Positions 14,201 through 25,944 of a stretch of 64,000 nt of DNA are shown piece after piece. A program made the position numbers and the translations under genes. The stretch is from contig OZ005610.1 of the NCBI GenBank assembly GCA_963930655.1, positions 1,927,001-1,991,000 of the forward strand, given 5' to 3'. The DNA is from Myrica gale (lineage: Eukaryota > Streptophyta > Magnoliopsida > Fagales > Myricaceae). The number at the start of each line of letters is the position of its first letter. The first letter of the stretch is position 1. A model generated the notes under the pieces. It saw only the letters and a program-made list of their open reading frames with translations, made no database searches and had not been told where the DNA came from.

Positions 14201-17200
14201 TGCAATAGTACAAGACAGACATCGACGCCCTTTTCATGAAGTACAGGCCCAAGAACCTCAACATATTCTCCAAGTATCTCAAGACACTGAATACAGTATT
14301 TTTCTCTCAGCTGTGCAAGAGATTCATAGTCCGGGATGAAAAATTCTTCAACATCCTGGTTAGTTTCTGTTAATGTGCGGCCTGGGTTCACTGCATTATC
14401 GTTGATGCTACTAGAGCTCCTGTTAGCAACCCGTGGAAGTATTATTAGACTACTTCCCAAACCAACAAAACTACAAATGTCAGCAATTTCAGGCAGCGCA
14501 CTGTGATTAGGCCCCAATGGCTGCATTTCATATCTAGTTAGGAAATTACCAACCTTAAGACTTCAATTGAATTAGCAGCATCAATAACAGTGGATGCTGC
14601 TCTGGAAGCAGCCAAAACTGCAGCTTCTTCATCGTTGGTAGTTTTGAATTCCTACATATGTAGAGTAGAAAAGCATTGAGAAGTAAAAGATTCCATATAG
14701 CACATGCTGTACGACAGAAGTAGACAGGGTGATGCCTCTTACCTCAAAAGCCGCACTTTTGACTACTTCAGCAGCAGCATCACCAACTGCTTTGATAGCT
14801 TCTGCATGTGCATTGGCTGCTCTTGCTTCAGCTTCGGCAGCTCTAACTGCTTTCTTTATGAGATCAGAAATATCTTTATTTCCAACTCGGCATTCCTGGA
14901 AGCAGTCATCATTTTCATCTCTTTCAATAATAGCCAAACCATCAGGTGTGATCCTGCCAAAAGACTTCCTAGAATCCGGTAATTTTTTGACATCCAACTG
15001 TCTGGAAATAATCCTCTCTCTTGTACTTCGCCCCTGTCCTAGTCGACTACCAGATCCTGGTGAGGTTAAAACCTGCTCATTCTCTGGGGCACCTTCATTA
15101 ACCCTTCCCTTGCCTCTGGATTTTGCTGAACCGCGATTTGCTCTGCGCCTTGAGGAGTCATCTCTTCCATTCTCATCAAGATCTCCGAATTTTTCCTTCC
15201 CATCACGTAACTCTCGACTATGCCTTCTGTCCTCTCCTTCAGCATCTACCCCATAGGCATCAACCTTTTCATCCAATGCATCGGGTGGTTCTCCATCATC
15301 CACCCAACAATCCTCTCTATGTCCTTGCCGAGCGACGCTTTTATCTTGATCCCTTTCAACACCATGGTCATCTAAGGACCTCTCATCTGCTATCCTCAGA
15401 TCCTCTAAATAACTTGTTTCTAGAGCCTGTCGAACCCTACTGCGTCCGTCATCTCTACTACCTCTTGTGCAACTAGCACCAGATGCAATCTTACCCTCTG
15501 TTAAATGAGTAGCATCTTTCTGGCTTGTACTTGCCTCTCCAAGGACACGCACACGAAGATAGCGCATAAGTTTGGCAGACAACCCAGATGTCAAAACATC
15601 TTCAATTACCTGAACACCTCTGAAATCAACCCAAATATCTAAGATATAGAGTGAACCAAACTAGTAAATTATACACTATCAACCGGAAAATAAGAGTAAG
15701 CTATTTACTTCAGGAGCATACCCAGCGAGACAAACAGCAAGAAGTCCAGTAGAATAGGTCTTCAACATTTCAAAATCTGAGGCCTCCTTGCTCTTGGAGT
15801 TGTGATCTTCACCAGGAAACCTGGCAGCGTCATCAATCACCCAAATTTTTATGTTCTTCAAGATGGCATCTTCAAAAACATGAGGATACTGCAAAATACC
15901 TCATCAAATTACAATATACCATAACCTACGGAATACCATAAAGCTAAACAGATAGAAAACAACAATCTTACACTCCAAGTCAGCGAACAGCTTAAAAGAA
16001 GCCTCGCAGCAGCTGCCTGGACGGAGGCTGGGTATCTTGCTTCTGATAGAAACTTTGACGATATCAATTCGAAGAAGTCATCATTTTCCTGAGGATGACA
16101 GGGGAGATTTGGGATTCAGAACTTCGCTGTAGTGTTCTAAATGAAGATGCCATGGCAAACTGCCAGAGGAAGACTTTTTCTTATTGTTGTTGTTGTTGTT
16201 GTTTTTTTTTGGGGGGGGGGAGATAATGATTGCAACTAACAGAAAAAAAAGTAAAGAAACGAAAAGGTTGGCACAATCCAATACACCAAAATTAATTACC
16301 CGGACTAAGTTTCCAAGCCGTCCGATGTTATGTGAAGCACGGCCATTATTCGAGGAATGACCATTCTCTTTCATGTATCTACATTCAGTAAAGACATACA
16401 TGTAAATAAAACGTTCAAACCTTATTGAGAAAGCAAAGATGAGAGAACAGGACAACGTACTAAAGAAGTACACCAATTCACCATAAATCCTATTGAGGAC
16501 TAGTTAATGAAGCTTGGCATTTACATATGCGAGACCATAAGACTAATTCCAGCTAACGGAGAAATGCTTACCAAACTACCACAGGGACGCTTACTTTTTT
16601 ATTTATTCCCCCCCCCCTTCAATCCACGGTACATGAAAAACTTAACTCGTTAACATTTAATGGTCTTTTGATAATGCAGGAGCTCTTAAAGTCGGGCTAC
16701 TTCGTGTACCCGACCCTACAAGCCAACCTAGAGGCATGTGTCAGGACCCTGCCAACTCCACAAGAAAATACTTGGTAGTACTTAAAAAAAATTCTCAAGC
16801 GTAAAGCACAGGCAATTATTTTACAACTTCGAATCTTCACTAAAAGCAAATGTAATAATTTCATTTACGTCTTTCGACCACCCAAAAAACTTGCAAACAT
16901 TTTTTGTTTTTGTTTTTGTTTTTTTTGCTTTTCTCCAATTTCATCGGCAAGGGATCGTTGGAACTATAGCTCCAGAATCCAAAACCTAAACACTTATCAT
17001 AACATGGGTAAAACGAAATTACATTAAGAGAATCCGAATTGGATGTACAGGCATGTAAAATGGCACCCATATACACCACACTCGTCCTCGTCGCCTAAAA
17101 AATAAACTCCACACAGTCCATGGGTGTTCTCTGACACCTCGGAATTAATCCAGAACCCTCTTTAAAAACATAATACAGCCAAGGAAAAAAACAAAAATAA

Positions 17201-17477
17201 GACCCGAGAAAAAGTGGGAACCGTACCGGGATTCTTGTGTTTCGAGGAGGGAGGCGAGAGCATGGAGGACGAAGGGGCTAGGGTTTTCAGGCGAAGAAGT
17301 GATCTTCTCCATCAGCTTCTGCGCCTTCGCGATCAACTCATCGTCTTCGTTCTTCGCCTCCTCTTCTTCTTCTTCTTCTCCCTGAGACTGAGGCTGCGAT
17401 TCCGTGGCAGGAGGCTGAGGAGCCTCAGCTTCTTCAGCTTGCGCTTGGTTCGTTTGGTCGTCCATATTCGACTCCAT
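8262..17477 (-). CDS. DCAF1: DDB1- and CUL4-associated factor 1 (VprBP homologue), 14 exons
   Basis: Substrate receptor of CUL4-DDB1 E3 ubiquitin ligases in the nucleus, essential in Arabidopsis (knowledge). Exons on the minus strand: 17477-17227, 16378-16300, 16088-15972, 15888-15709, 15609-14743, 14651-14554, 14419-13996, 13822-13220, 13136-12954, 12804-12238, 11441-11331, 11154-11036, 10918-9292, 8939-8262. All join in phase to 1967 residues, near the Arabidopsis size. Armadillo-like helical repeats fill the N-terminal two thirds, interrupted by a charged Arg/Asp-rich insert in exon 5. A LisH motif (RELLLLIHEHLQASGLGATA) begins at about residue 1200. WD-like repeats follow, with the two DDB1-binding WDxR motifs WDQR (about 1713) and WDLR (about 1750). 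The tail from about 1865 is extremely acidic (runs of Asp). All introns seen are GT-AG. A TAT/ATG-rich in-frame segment upstream of exon 7 was excluded because it would leave a 20-base intron. Confidence 0.96.
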
Positions 17478-19780
17478 ATATTATCCGACAGAGGTAGGAA
17501 TTATATATATGTATATAGGTAGCTGGAAACTAAGAAATGGCAATAGAAATGCAAGGAATTGGAGGCCAATGTATATGATTTTTTATATTATAATCAAATT
17601 ATATGGGTTTGCGCCTTTGTTATTTCGTCTTGAAGTTGGAAGTTGCAGAGGCCATAGGGAGACACGACAATTAGGAGATGAAAGACGGACGCGTCGAGCT
17701 GTGCGTTTGGTTTTTAATAGTGGGAGGAGAGAGAGACTGGGATAAAACGGATCGGTGTTGGGAGTGACCCGACCCGGTTATCGGACGGAACCCTAGCCCA
17801 GCCTTTCAAACTCTTTCAAAGCCTGATGGCTGCTGCCATGAACTGGGCCAAATTTTGTACCCGGCTCTCGTATTAAAAAGGCCTTATCTTGTTTGAAAAT
17901 TTGGAGATTGGTTCAATGATCGGCTCATTATGTCATCTAAGGGTGGGCACCGGAATGGACGGAGTCAAAATTATTCATTCCAGTTTCGGTACCCAAGGGA
18001 ACAGTGATTTTCATTCTGATTTCATTCCAGAATATACCAGAATTCGAATCGGAAGCCGAAAATTATGGTTCCTTATTTGGGCCTAAAGGCCTAGATTCGG
18101 TTTGGACACATTGGCCCAAAAATACAATTTTTAAGTTGTGTTTTGTGGGTCGGAATTAAGGTAGTGTAAGAGGCAAAATTGTAACTCTAAATTCAAATAA
18201 AAAACAACTAAGTTGATAAACATACGGTTAATCATACAAATAATTAAACAACTAAACATTTATCAAATAATCTAAATGGAAAGAGGTAAACTCTAAATTA
18301 AAATTACAATGTTCTTTGAAATTTAAAAAAAAAAAGTAAAGATAAAAATTAAAGGACATCCAAATTTAAAATTCCAAGCTTTCATCCAACATTCCAAGTT
18401 TCTCCGTCTCTACAAAAGACAAACACAAAACAAAACATTTATAAGAGAAATATTAAGACAACCAAATAATCAATTAACAAAATAAAATATTTATGAAAGA
18501 AATACTAAGACAAGCAACTAAATAAAAAATTCAACTATCCAAGCTTTCAAAATATTTATTATTATTTTTAAAGGAAGATGACTAAAAACTAGACTTTAAA
18601 AAAAATCTGGTTCCGGTTCCGGCCTTTAATCTTGTTTAATTAGTAAGTACAGGACGACAGACATCCATTAGCGTGACACATTAATATGACTTCTCACTAC
18701 AGAAACTAGTTTATTGCTCAATTTGCTCGACAAAAATTATAACAAAAGTGTATGTTATACTTTAATATTATTTCTTAACTACGTTATAATATATAATCTT
18801 TCATATTTGATTGTCTACACATAATATTAACAAGAACAATGTATAATTCAAAGAACTAATTACATATCCTATATGAATAAAATATTATAGGCAAATTTCT
18901 GTAATTTATTTTTCTCTAAATAAGATTTGTATTCAAAATAGACTCAAAAAGGAACACGATTTAGAGGATCCTCTAGAAAAAAGAAAGCTATAGATTAAGT
19001 CCAATGAAATCACTTACTACACAAACCAACTAAAATCATAATCTCCACAGGTTGACCTTTGACGTTATGAAGATTTCATTGTAATTCGGGTAAAGTATTG
19101 CTGCGAATCTCTAAACCAAAGCGTTGAGACGTGCCACTTTGCTACATGATCAGCCCATCAATTAGCCTTTTTTTCGTACAAAAAATATATATTTTCAAAA
19201 AATTAAATTATTTTTTCAATAAAGAAAGTATATAAAATATTGGGTTTTTTGGATTGCTTTTTTTGAAAATTATATTTTTGAAAAATAGTTTAGTATTTTT
19301 TTAAAACCATCAAATTTCGAAAAATAATTTAATTTTTTTAATAGTATTTTTTATATTTTACAAAAAATATATTATCCAGTTTTTATTTTTAATTAATTTT
19401 GAATTCATGTTAAGAATCAATTTTACTAATCACATGATATTTAGTATCAAATATTAAAAAAATGTTTTTTCATAAAAATATATTTTGAGGTAGCAACCAA
19501 GCATTGAAAATTAGATTTACTAAAATAAAATTCACTTGAATCTACCTTACATTATAAATAAATTTACTTCCAAAACAAAGGATTTAAGAAGTTTTGCCAT
19601 TTGACAGACAAATATACATGATAATATTTATTGTATGATTTTGATACAACAAATTTAGCCATTTGAACAACGATCTTTTTATTTATATATATATAAAGTT
19701 CGTTGAATTAAAATTAAAATTTATTATATGGTGCTTATTAAAATTCACCTCAAAATTGCTAAAATCAGTCATTAGGTTAT
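17478..19780. other. AT-rich intergenic region with a possible decayed hAT-like element
   Basis: Upstream side of both DCAF1 (minus) and endonuclease V (plus). Close to DCAF1 there are motifs of housekeeping promoters (GAACCCTAG at about 17788, TGGGCC at about 17846). From about 17938 to 18632 the sequence opens with TAAGGGTGGGCACCGGAATG and closes with GGTTCCGGTTCCGGCCTTTA. These are loosely inverted and rich in CCGG, resembling ends of hAT-type elements, but I found no clear target duplication. The rest (18640-19780) is very AT-rich with no supported gene. Confidence 0.35.
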
Positions 19781-20137
19781 TGTTATTTGTTGATTTAATC
19801 ATTCCGTTTGATTTCGTCTCTTACATGCACATTAAGCTAACGGCAAAAATGTCACACCCAATAAGAGCATGACACGTGTACCAATTTGAAAAAATCTCAA
19901 AAGTTTGTCCACGTTGGCATTTTCGTTAAAGAAGAAGAAGAGGGGAGCACTCATGTGGCCACCTTCGCGCGAGGGAGCCTTGGGCTGGCTCTCGACCAAC
20001 AGAATTTTGAATTTTTTTTTCAAATTGGTACACGTGACAAGATCTTATTTAGTGTAATGTGTCATGCCTCGTTAGTTGACTGTGCATGTAAGTATCAAAT
20101 TGGAAAGAATGATTAAATCGACAAATAAAAATAAATT
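19781..20137. repeat. Imperfect inverted repeat (foldback, MITE-like)
   Basis: The left arm (about 19781-19895) and right arm (about 20012-20137) are inverted copies. TATTTGTTGATTTAATCATT on the left matches the reverse of AATGATTAAATCGACAAATA on the right, and CACGTGTACCAATTTGAAAA matches the reverse of TTTTCAAATTGGTACACGTG. TACATGCACA also pairs. The loop of about 116 bases is GC-richer. The outer ends diverge, so one terminus is probably lost and no target duplication was found. Confidence 0.65.
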
Positions 20138-20591
20138 AAGTACGTATTCGAGTAAATTTGAAACCTAATAACCATTTTGAAAAATGGTATAAAATCTAGA
20201 GACCAAAATGGTCATTAACCTAATAATTTGTATAGAAAACAAAAATAAAATTTGTTGCGATATTTCTCAGCTTTTAAAGTTCACGACTTTAGTTTTTTAT
20301 ATTAGTAAAGTTTGCACAATATTGAAATAAAGGCTGATGAATAAAAGTTCATATTCTTTAATTCTCTGTCCATGTTCTGTAAAATATACCAATTTCCCAC
20401 GTCAAAGAGTCTCCGTGCGTTACCACACAAACCACGTTCCGGGGAATCTCATAATTTTCAGTATTTGGTGAACCGATTTCTCAAGTTAGCGTAACGATCG
20501 ATCATCGTCTTTCGCCACTCGTACGGAACTTGTGGGTACTCACTACATCAGCATCGCGGATTACTCATAAAATCCCTGTTTGGCTGCTCGC

Positions 20592-23500
20592 ATGGAAAAA
20601 CTATTCGAAACAGAAATCGAAGAAGCATCACCTTCCTCACAAGGTCGCAAGCACTGGATCGAGTACGTAAATTAATCATCGCGTTTTTTCGTTCATCTAA
20701 ATTTGTTTCAATTAAATGGCGTAATGATTCATGAAGGTGTAACTAATTGGGGGTTGTTAACTTGTTATAGAGTTCAAAATGTGCTCAAGGGAAGATTGAT
20801 CACAGGGGACGATTTCTCATGGAAATTACCTGCAAAAACATCCATGGAGGAGAGGAAGGAAGAGCAGGAGGAGGAGATGTTGAGTACGTGGGTGGGGTGG
20901 ACGTTAGCTTCTCAAAGGAGGACCCGTCGGTTGCTTGTGGGACTCTCGTGGTGTTGGACATTCAAAACTTCCGAGTTGTCTATGACGATTACGCTGTTGT
21001 AACGCTTCGCGTCCCTTACGTTCCTGGTTTCCTCGCCTTCAGAGAGGTTTTCCTTCTATCGATAACCACCTTTTCCTTATCTAATTCGGTCGTGGATTTA
21101 CTGTCTGTCGTGTTTGATGTTGTTTTTTTGTTTCTCAGGCTCCGATTCTTCTAGAGCTTCTGCAGAGAATGAAGAAAAACAGTGCCAGTACTTTCTATCC
21201 ACAGGTAGATTCTTTTATCTCTAGGTCGATCCAGGGCAAAAATACTATCTATGCAAGATATAGAGATGCCCTCGCAATTTTGAGATTTTCCACGAGTTGG
21301 TATATGTTAACACTGGTGCATTTTTGAATAGACAGTTGCTAATGGTTGACGGAAATGGAATCCTTCATCCTCGAGGCAAGTACATCAAAGATCTGTTTGG
21401 AATTTATCTTTATTTTCTAGCGTTGTACATAGAACACAATAAAGCATTATTATACGCGTGCGCTGTACTAAGATGCATATATGTATGTACGCAATGAACA
21501 TGGACTTGAACGTATTTATATTTTAGCTTATCTTTCGTGAAAAGGCGAAAGAGGCAATCCTCTGATCACATTGCATATGCGGCTAGCCCCCAACTTCACA
21601 AAAGAATCAAGATAGGGTCCCTCCCCTCCCCCTCCATATGTTTTAAACCATGCATATGGATCATTCCAATTTAAAAAGTGAAAAAGATCTCCGATAAAAT
21701 TGTTTTTCCTCCCGAGAACTTATTGTCTGAATTCTCAAATTCATTATTTTGCCCTATATCATTCTATTCCCCTTCTACAATCAGAAACAAAAGGCTAGTA
21801 GATGGTAACAGATGAATCTAAAGAAAATGGAAGAATTTCCTCCTCCAGATAGGCAAGAAGACATATATAAAGCCACTGGACCCCTTTCTTTGGCTTTATT
21901 TGGTGTACTTCACATACTTCTGTTTGACTGAATCCAAAATATTGAACGCAATAATCTGAAACACAATGAGATGTAACGAGGCATGGTTTGGCCTCCAGCA
22001 TTTAAAGCTGTAGGTATTCATTATTTGGAGGGATTGTGGTTGTGCATTGAGGAAAGGAGTAAACTAAACAGTCCCTTTGCTTCTGTAAAATCTTCCATTT
22101 TTCACTTGAGTCTGGTTCTTGTTTTTCTTTCAAACAAGACATAACTAAACCTTTTGCTCATTTCCAACCACAGGACTACTACATGATTAAGAATATAAAT
22201 TAGAACTTCGTCAGGTGAGTTTACATGGATTAGAACGTCAATTCCATTTATTGCTGTTTGATATGTCAGCAGTGACTGACTTTCATCCACCTTCTATTTC
22301 ATGGTTTGTTACTATCCTTGCTTCAAGCGGAGAAAAGTTTGAAACAATGAAGTTGCTTGTGTAGGTTTTGGCTTGGCTTGCCATCTAGGTGTTTTGGCTG
22401 ACCTCCCTACAATTGGGGTGGGAAAGAATGTGAGTCCGCCTGTATTACCATTTTCCAATTAATTTTTTTTGCATATCCAAGTTTGTAACTCCCTGACATA
22501 CATCTTATTGTAATCAATGTGGATTCTGGGAATAGACATCCATAGATCATTTTGGTTACTCGAGAATCTGCATATCCATTTTGACTCAAGAACTTGATCC
22601 CTGATTGCCAACTTTTTTGGTTTCGAAATTATTCCAACTTGTATATCTCAGCTGCATCACGTGGATGGTCTTACCTATTCTGGAGTGAGACAACTTCTTG
22701 AAGCCAAAGAAAACTGTACTAACGGTTTTATTTCTTTGAAGGGATGCTCTGGGCACACATGGGGAGTGGTAAGAGACTTATATGATCTCTATTTCATGAC
22801 GAAATACTTGAATATATGGGTTTACCATTGCTGAGATAGAGTAATTTATTGCATCAACTGTAGTGGACTGCAGATGACTGGCTAACTAAGACAAGGCAAT
22901 CTGGGAATTGTGCCTTTTTTGTTACAGAGAGTGATATGATCTTTTATATGACTGAATCCAGAACCCTGTTAAAGTCTTATAGGGGAGAGCTCCGAATAGC
23001 AGTTTTGCTATTAGGTTCTCATGTTTGTGTTGTTGACATATGCCACAATCTACGGCAAAAGAGTAAAACTTGTATTAATTGACTGGAATGTTGAATTCTA
23101 AGCAGGTTTCATGTTTTTATAGTCTCGTCTCCGAGTTTTGAATCAAAGCACTGTAAAGCACTCTTCTTTCCTACCTGTAGGCAATGAGATCTACAATGGA
23201 CTCCTTGAAGCCTATATTTATTTCAATTGGTCACCGTATATCAATTGATACGGCTGTCACAATTGCTAAAATGATTTGCAAGTACCGTGTGCCAGAGCCC
23301 ATCCGACAGGTAAAATTTAGAACTGTTTCAAAGCTGTGAATTGTATTCTTTCAACCTGGACCCATTCTACTGACCATGAAAGCTAAGGGTAGATATTGAA
23401 ACTGCCAAGAAATCATGGAATTCTCCCAGAGCTGTGGAAATCTAATACATAAGACCTGCTTTTGAATCCATACAAGGTCACTAAAATAGAAATATTGTGA

Positions 23501-24166
23501 CTGTATCATGGAAGCTCTTATCCTGTTCACTAATGCTCTAACATAGGTCTTTGTTTTAGTTGAAGTGTGCATATAAGGGAAGTTGTATGCAGTCTATGTG
23601 ATCACTTTACTGTTTCCGGAATTAGTATTTAACGAGTCACTGTTGGAGGCCTTTTGCTTTTGTCCAGCAACTAGAGAAGTTGCATGGAGCCTAGGTACTC
23701 TAGTGTGGACAGATGATGACTACCATGTCCAAGACCCTCTTCTCCTGGAATTATTGCATAAATGATAGCCAATACAACATTAAAGATTTAAGGCACCCTC
23801 TCAACAGATATTCCGTGGTCCATCCTAAAAGTTCAAGAAGGCCATTGTTTTTCTTATATGGGTCGGATATCTTATGTTTCCCTGAACTGACGGAAACATG
23901 GTTGGTTGAGAATGTTAGTAACGAAGTTTCATCGTCATCTGGCCTAGTCACAAATTTTTCATAACTTTTACATATTGATGATGCAAGTTATTTTCTATCT
24001 TTAATGTGAGATATCTAGTTGGATGGAGGTTTTTAAGTTTTTTTTCTTTCTAAGTAGCAGATGGAGGTTGAAGCTGATACCATTCCTTATTGTCTTTATT
24101 GAACAACAGGCTGATATTAGGTCGAGGGAATACCTGCGGAAGCGTCACATGGAAATGTCTGAATGA
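20592..24166 (+). CDS. Endonuclease V, 8 exons, with an apparent 1-base frameshift in exon 2
   Basis: Cleaves next to deoxyinosine in DNA or inosine in RNA (family knowledge). Exons: 20592-20662, 20771-21046, 21139-21204, 21336-21375, 22365-22429, 22652-22768, 23181-23309, 24110-24166. The active-site acids are present: Asp in VGGVDVSF, Glu in FLAFREAP, Asp in LMVDGNG and the late His in SIGHRIS. The conserved core LHPRGFGLACHLGVLADLPT and the end PEPIRQADIRSREYLRK are intact. The start of exon 2 (QNVLKGRLITGDDFSWKLPA) and its remainder (VEYVGGVDVSF) are in different frames; the switch lies in the GA-rich run at about 20845-20880. Total exon length is 821 bases, one short of a multiple of three, so a single base appears missing. 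Repaired length would be 273 residues. It is either an assembly error or a recent lesion. Intron 4 starts with GC. Confidence 0.88.
21376..22364 (+). other. Non-canonical GC-AG intron 4 of endonuclease V
   Basis: The exon ends within the codon for the Gly of HPRG and the next exon continues GFGLACHLG. The junction is CGAG|GCAAGT, a perfect donor consensus apart from GC, and the acceptor is TTGTGTAG. No GT nearby keeps the frame, so this assignment is firm. Confidence 0.85.
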
Positions 24167-24226
24167 TGCAACTTCATGGGTCCGGTTGGTTCACTTCTTG
24201 GGTTTTTTTTTGTTTTTTTTTGCTTT

Positions 24227-24272
24227 AATTTATGTATTGTAATACTTATCAAAAAAAATTTATGTATTGTAA
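24227..24272 (+). mobile_element. Minimal 5'-truncated retroposon insertion with 16-bp target duplication
   Basis: AATTTATGTATTGTAA occurs at 24227-24242 and again at 24257-24272. Between them lies only TACTTATCAAAAAA, which looks like the last 8 bases plus poly-A of a non-LTR retroposon. TTATC or TTAT followed by A's also closes two other insertions in this window (about 50075 and 47771). Exact flanking repeats plus an A-tail are the signature of target-primed reverse transcription that stopped almost at once. Confidence 0.7.
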
Positions 24273-24388
24273 CATACATAGAATGACTGAACAGATGAGA
24301 TTCTGAGAACAGAACATGCCACATGCAAACATTTGCACACTGTACTGTACATTGCTTGCTATATCCAAACATTATAAGGTTCACATAT

Positions 24389-24738
24389 GTGATTGTTGGG
24401 GTTGTCCCACATCAGTTGTGGAAGGGGTTGGTGGTCAGTTTATAAGTGTGAGGGAAAACCTCACCTCTTGAGCTAGCTTTTGGGGTTGAGAAGGCTCAAG
24501 ACCACCTAACACTGGTATCAGAGCCTAGGTTTACCAACAAGTCTCAGACCCAATAGTCCACGGGAGAAACAGGTTGTCTTCACCCAACTCAGGGCCAGAT
24601 GTGTGAGGGGGAGATTGTTGGGGTTGTCCCACATCGATTGTGGAAGGGGTTGGTGGTCAATTTATAAGTGTGAGGGAAAACTTCACCTCTTAAGCTAGCT
24701 TTTGGGGTTGAGAAGGCCCAAGACCACCTAGCAGTGAT
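24389..24738. mobile_element. Complete TRIM (terminal-repeat retrotransposon in miniature)
   Basis: The element is 24394-24733 (340 bp). Its two terminal direct repeats, 24394-24511 and 24616-24733, are each 118 bp. Both begin TGTTGGGGTTGTCCCACATC and end in CA. Right after the left repeat comes TGGTATCAGAGC (24513-24524), the initiator tRNA-Met primer-binding site. Just before the right repeat is the purine tract GTGAGGGGGAGA. Flanking GTGAT at 24389-24393 and 24734-24738 is a 5-bp target duplication. There is no coding capacity, so it must be moved by another element's proteins. It lies about 220 bp beyond the endonuclease V stop. A few substitutions separate the two repeats, so the insertion is old but not ancient. 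Confidence 0.95.
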
Positions 24739-24903
24739 AATTGTAGATTCAGTGATGCAAACATGTAAATTCATTTGATACATCTATTTGCTTTGCATTT
24801 GAGTACTATGCTCCACTTCCATTTTTCTCTTGCCGCTCCGTAAGTATATTTTCCCTGGAAAATAGCTACTTCTTATTGCAATGGCTGTAACAACTCTCCA
24901 TAC

Positions 24904-25866
24904 TTTTTTTTTTAAATAAACGTGAAATTTTCATTCAACCGGAGAAATTACACCAAGAGTGTTGAATACAGACAAGCCTACAAGGCTGGTTACAAGACAC
25001 AGGGGCAGAAAGCCCATAACAGCAAATTTAAGGGCCCGAAAGGCCATACATAGAATGGCCTCAAAGGCCTGAATCCAAGTAGCCATATAGGCTCCATACA
25101 AGTGGGCCAAAAGGCCCATAGGTTTAATAGGGGTCCAAGAACCCAAAGCAATCTCCGCCACAACTGGCGGAGCCCAACACCAGAGGAAAGATGCAGCAAT
25201 CACCGTGCTCCCACTTCCCCGAAGACCCATCCACACCAGCACAGCCAAAAGGGAAGACATCTGGAGGAACCATAAGCTGACCAGGCACTACAACATAGAT
25301 CTAGCAAGACACGGCCATTCCAAAAGAGATCCAGTCTTACTGACCAGCCACTGCAACAACACAGCCAAGAGATCCTTCCCGACAAAAACCAGCAGAATAT
25401 AAAAACTAAACATAACAAAACAAAGACAGAACACACAACCAACAGCCCCTGGTTGAGCCAAGGCCAGAGAAAACAGGAAAAACAATACCACAAACAGCCC
25501 AAACACAGCAAGCTTAGCACGGGAGAGTGAGATCCACGCGCGCGTGGAGCATCACGCGCCGGCGCACCAGTTCTGGGAGGGTGGACAGATGACCGCCGGG
25601 AGAGACGAAGCATTGCCGAGCTGAGCGTGGCCACCAAAAGGCCTCCAATCCGACGAGATCTAAGCAAGAGAGAGCAAAATGGGGCTGCCAAAAGAGAAAA
25701 AAGGAAAAGGAGAACGGAAGGCCAAGGGGCCAAAGGAGAGGGGGGAGAGGGAGAGGAAAGGGAGCGACGGGAGGAGCGCTTGCTCCTCCCGTCGCCGGAG
25801 ATAGCCAAGAGGAGGAGGGGTCAGGCGCATAAATGAAATTTCTAGAGAGAGGGCAGACGTTCTCTC
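24904..25866 (-). mobile_element. Probable non-LTR retroposon or retroposed sequence, minus strand
   Basis: Read on the minus strand, the block ends in TGAATGAAAATTTCACG, TTTATTT and poly-A (24904-24917 on plus is the T run). Its other end is a GC-rich, CT-rich segment unlike the AT-rich surroundings (25500-25830). The far terminus contains a small inverted repeat, TCTAGAGAGAG and CTCTCTCTAGA (about 25841-25872). A 202-codon minus ORF (25808-25200) is biased in composition (Ser/Arg then Leu/Cys/Trp) and shows no reverse transcriptase or other domain. I looked for flanking target duplications and did not find any. The family is therefore not assigned. Confidence 0.5.
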
Positions 25867-25944
25867 TCTAGAATATGCTATTCCTACAGTGTTGGGCTTT
25901 GTTCACATTTCTTTTATATCTTTTTTCTTCAGTAGAAGTATATG

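Noticed and set aside
14420..14533. In-frame 38-codon extension of DCAF1 exon 7 (start at 14533)
   Set aside because: The reading frame is open, but using that acceptor would leave a 20-base intron after exon 6, which plants cannot splice. The acceptor at 14420-14421 gives a 134-base intron and the expected protein.
14729..15256. 175-codon plus-strand ORF
   Set aside because: Shadow of DCAF1 exon 5, where the charged minus-strand sequence keeps an antisense frame open.
20703..21002. 99-codon ORF starting at 20703 as the start of endonuclease V
   Set aside because: Its first 22 codons are intron sequence. Homology begins only at 20771, after a TTATAG acceptor, and the true first exon is 20592-20662.
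25200..25808. 202-codon minus ORF as a genuine protein gene
   Set aside because: It lies inside an A-tailed repeat-like block, has extreme composition (Ser/Arg then Leu/Cys/Trp), no known domain, and no exon structure.
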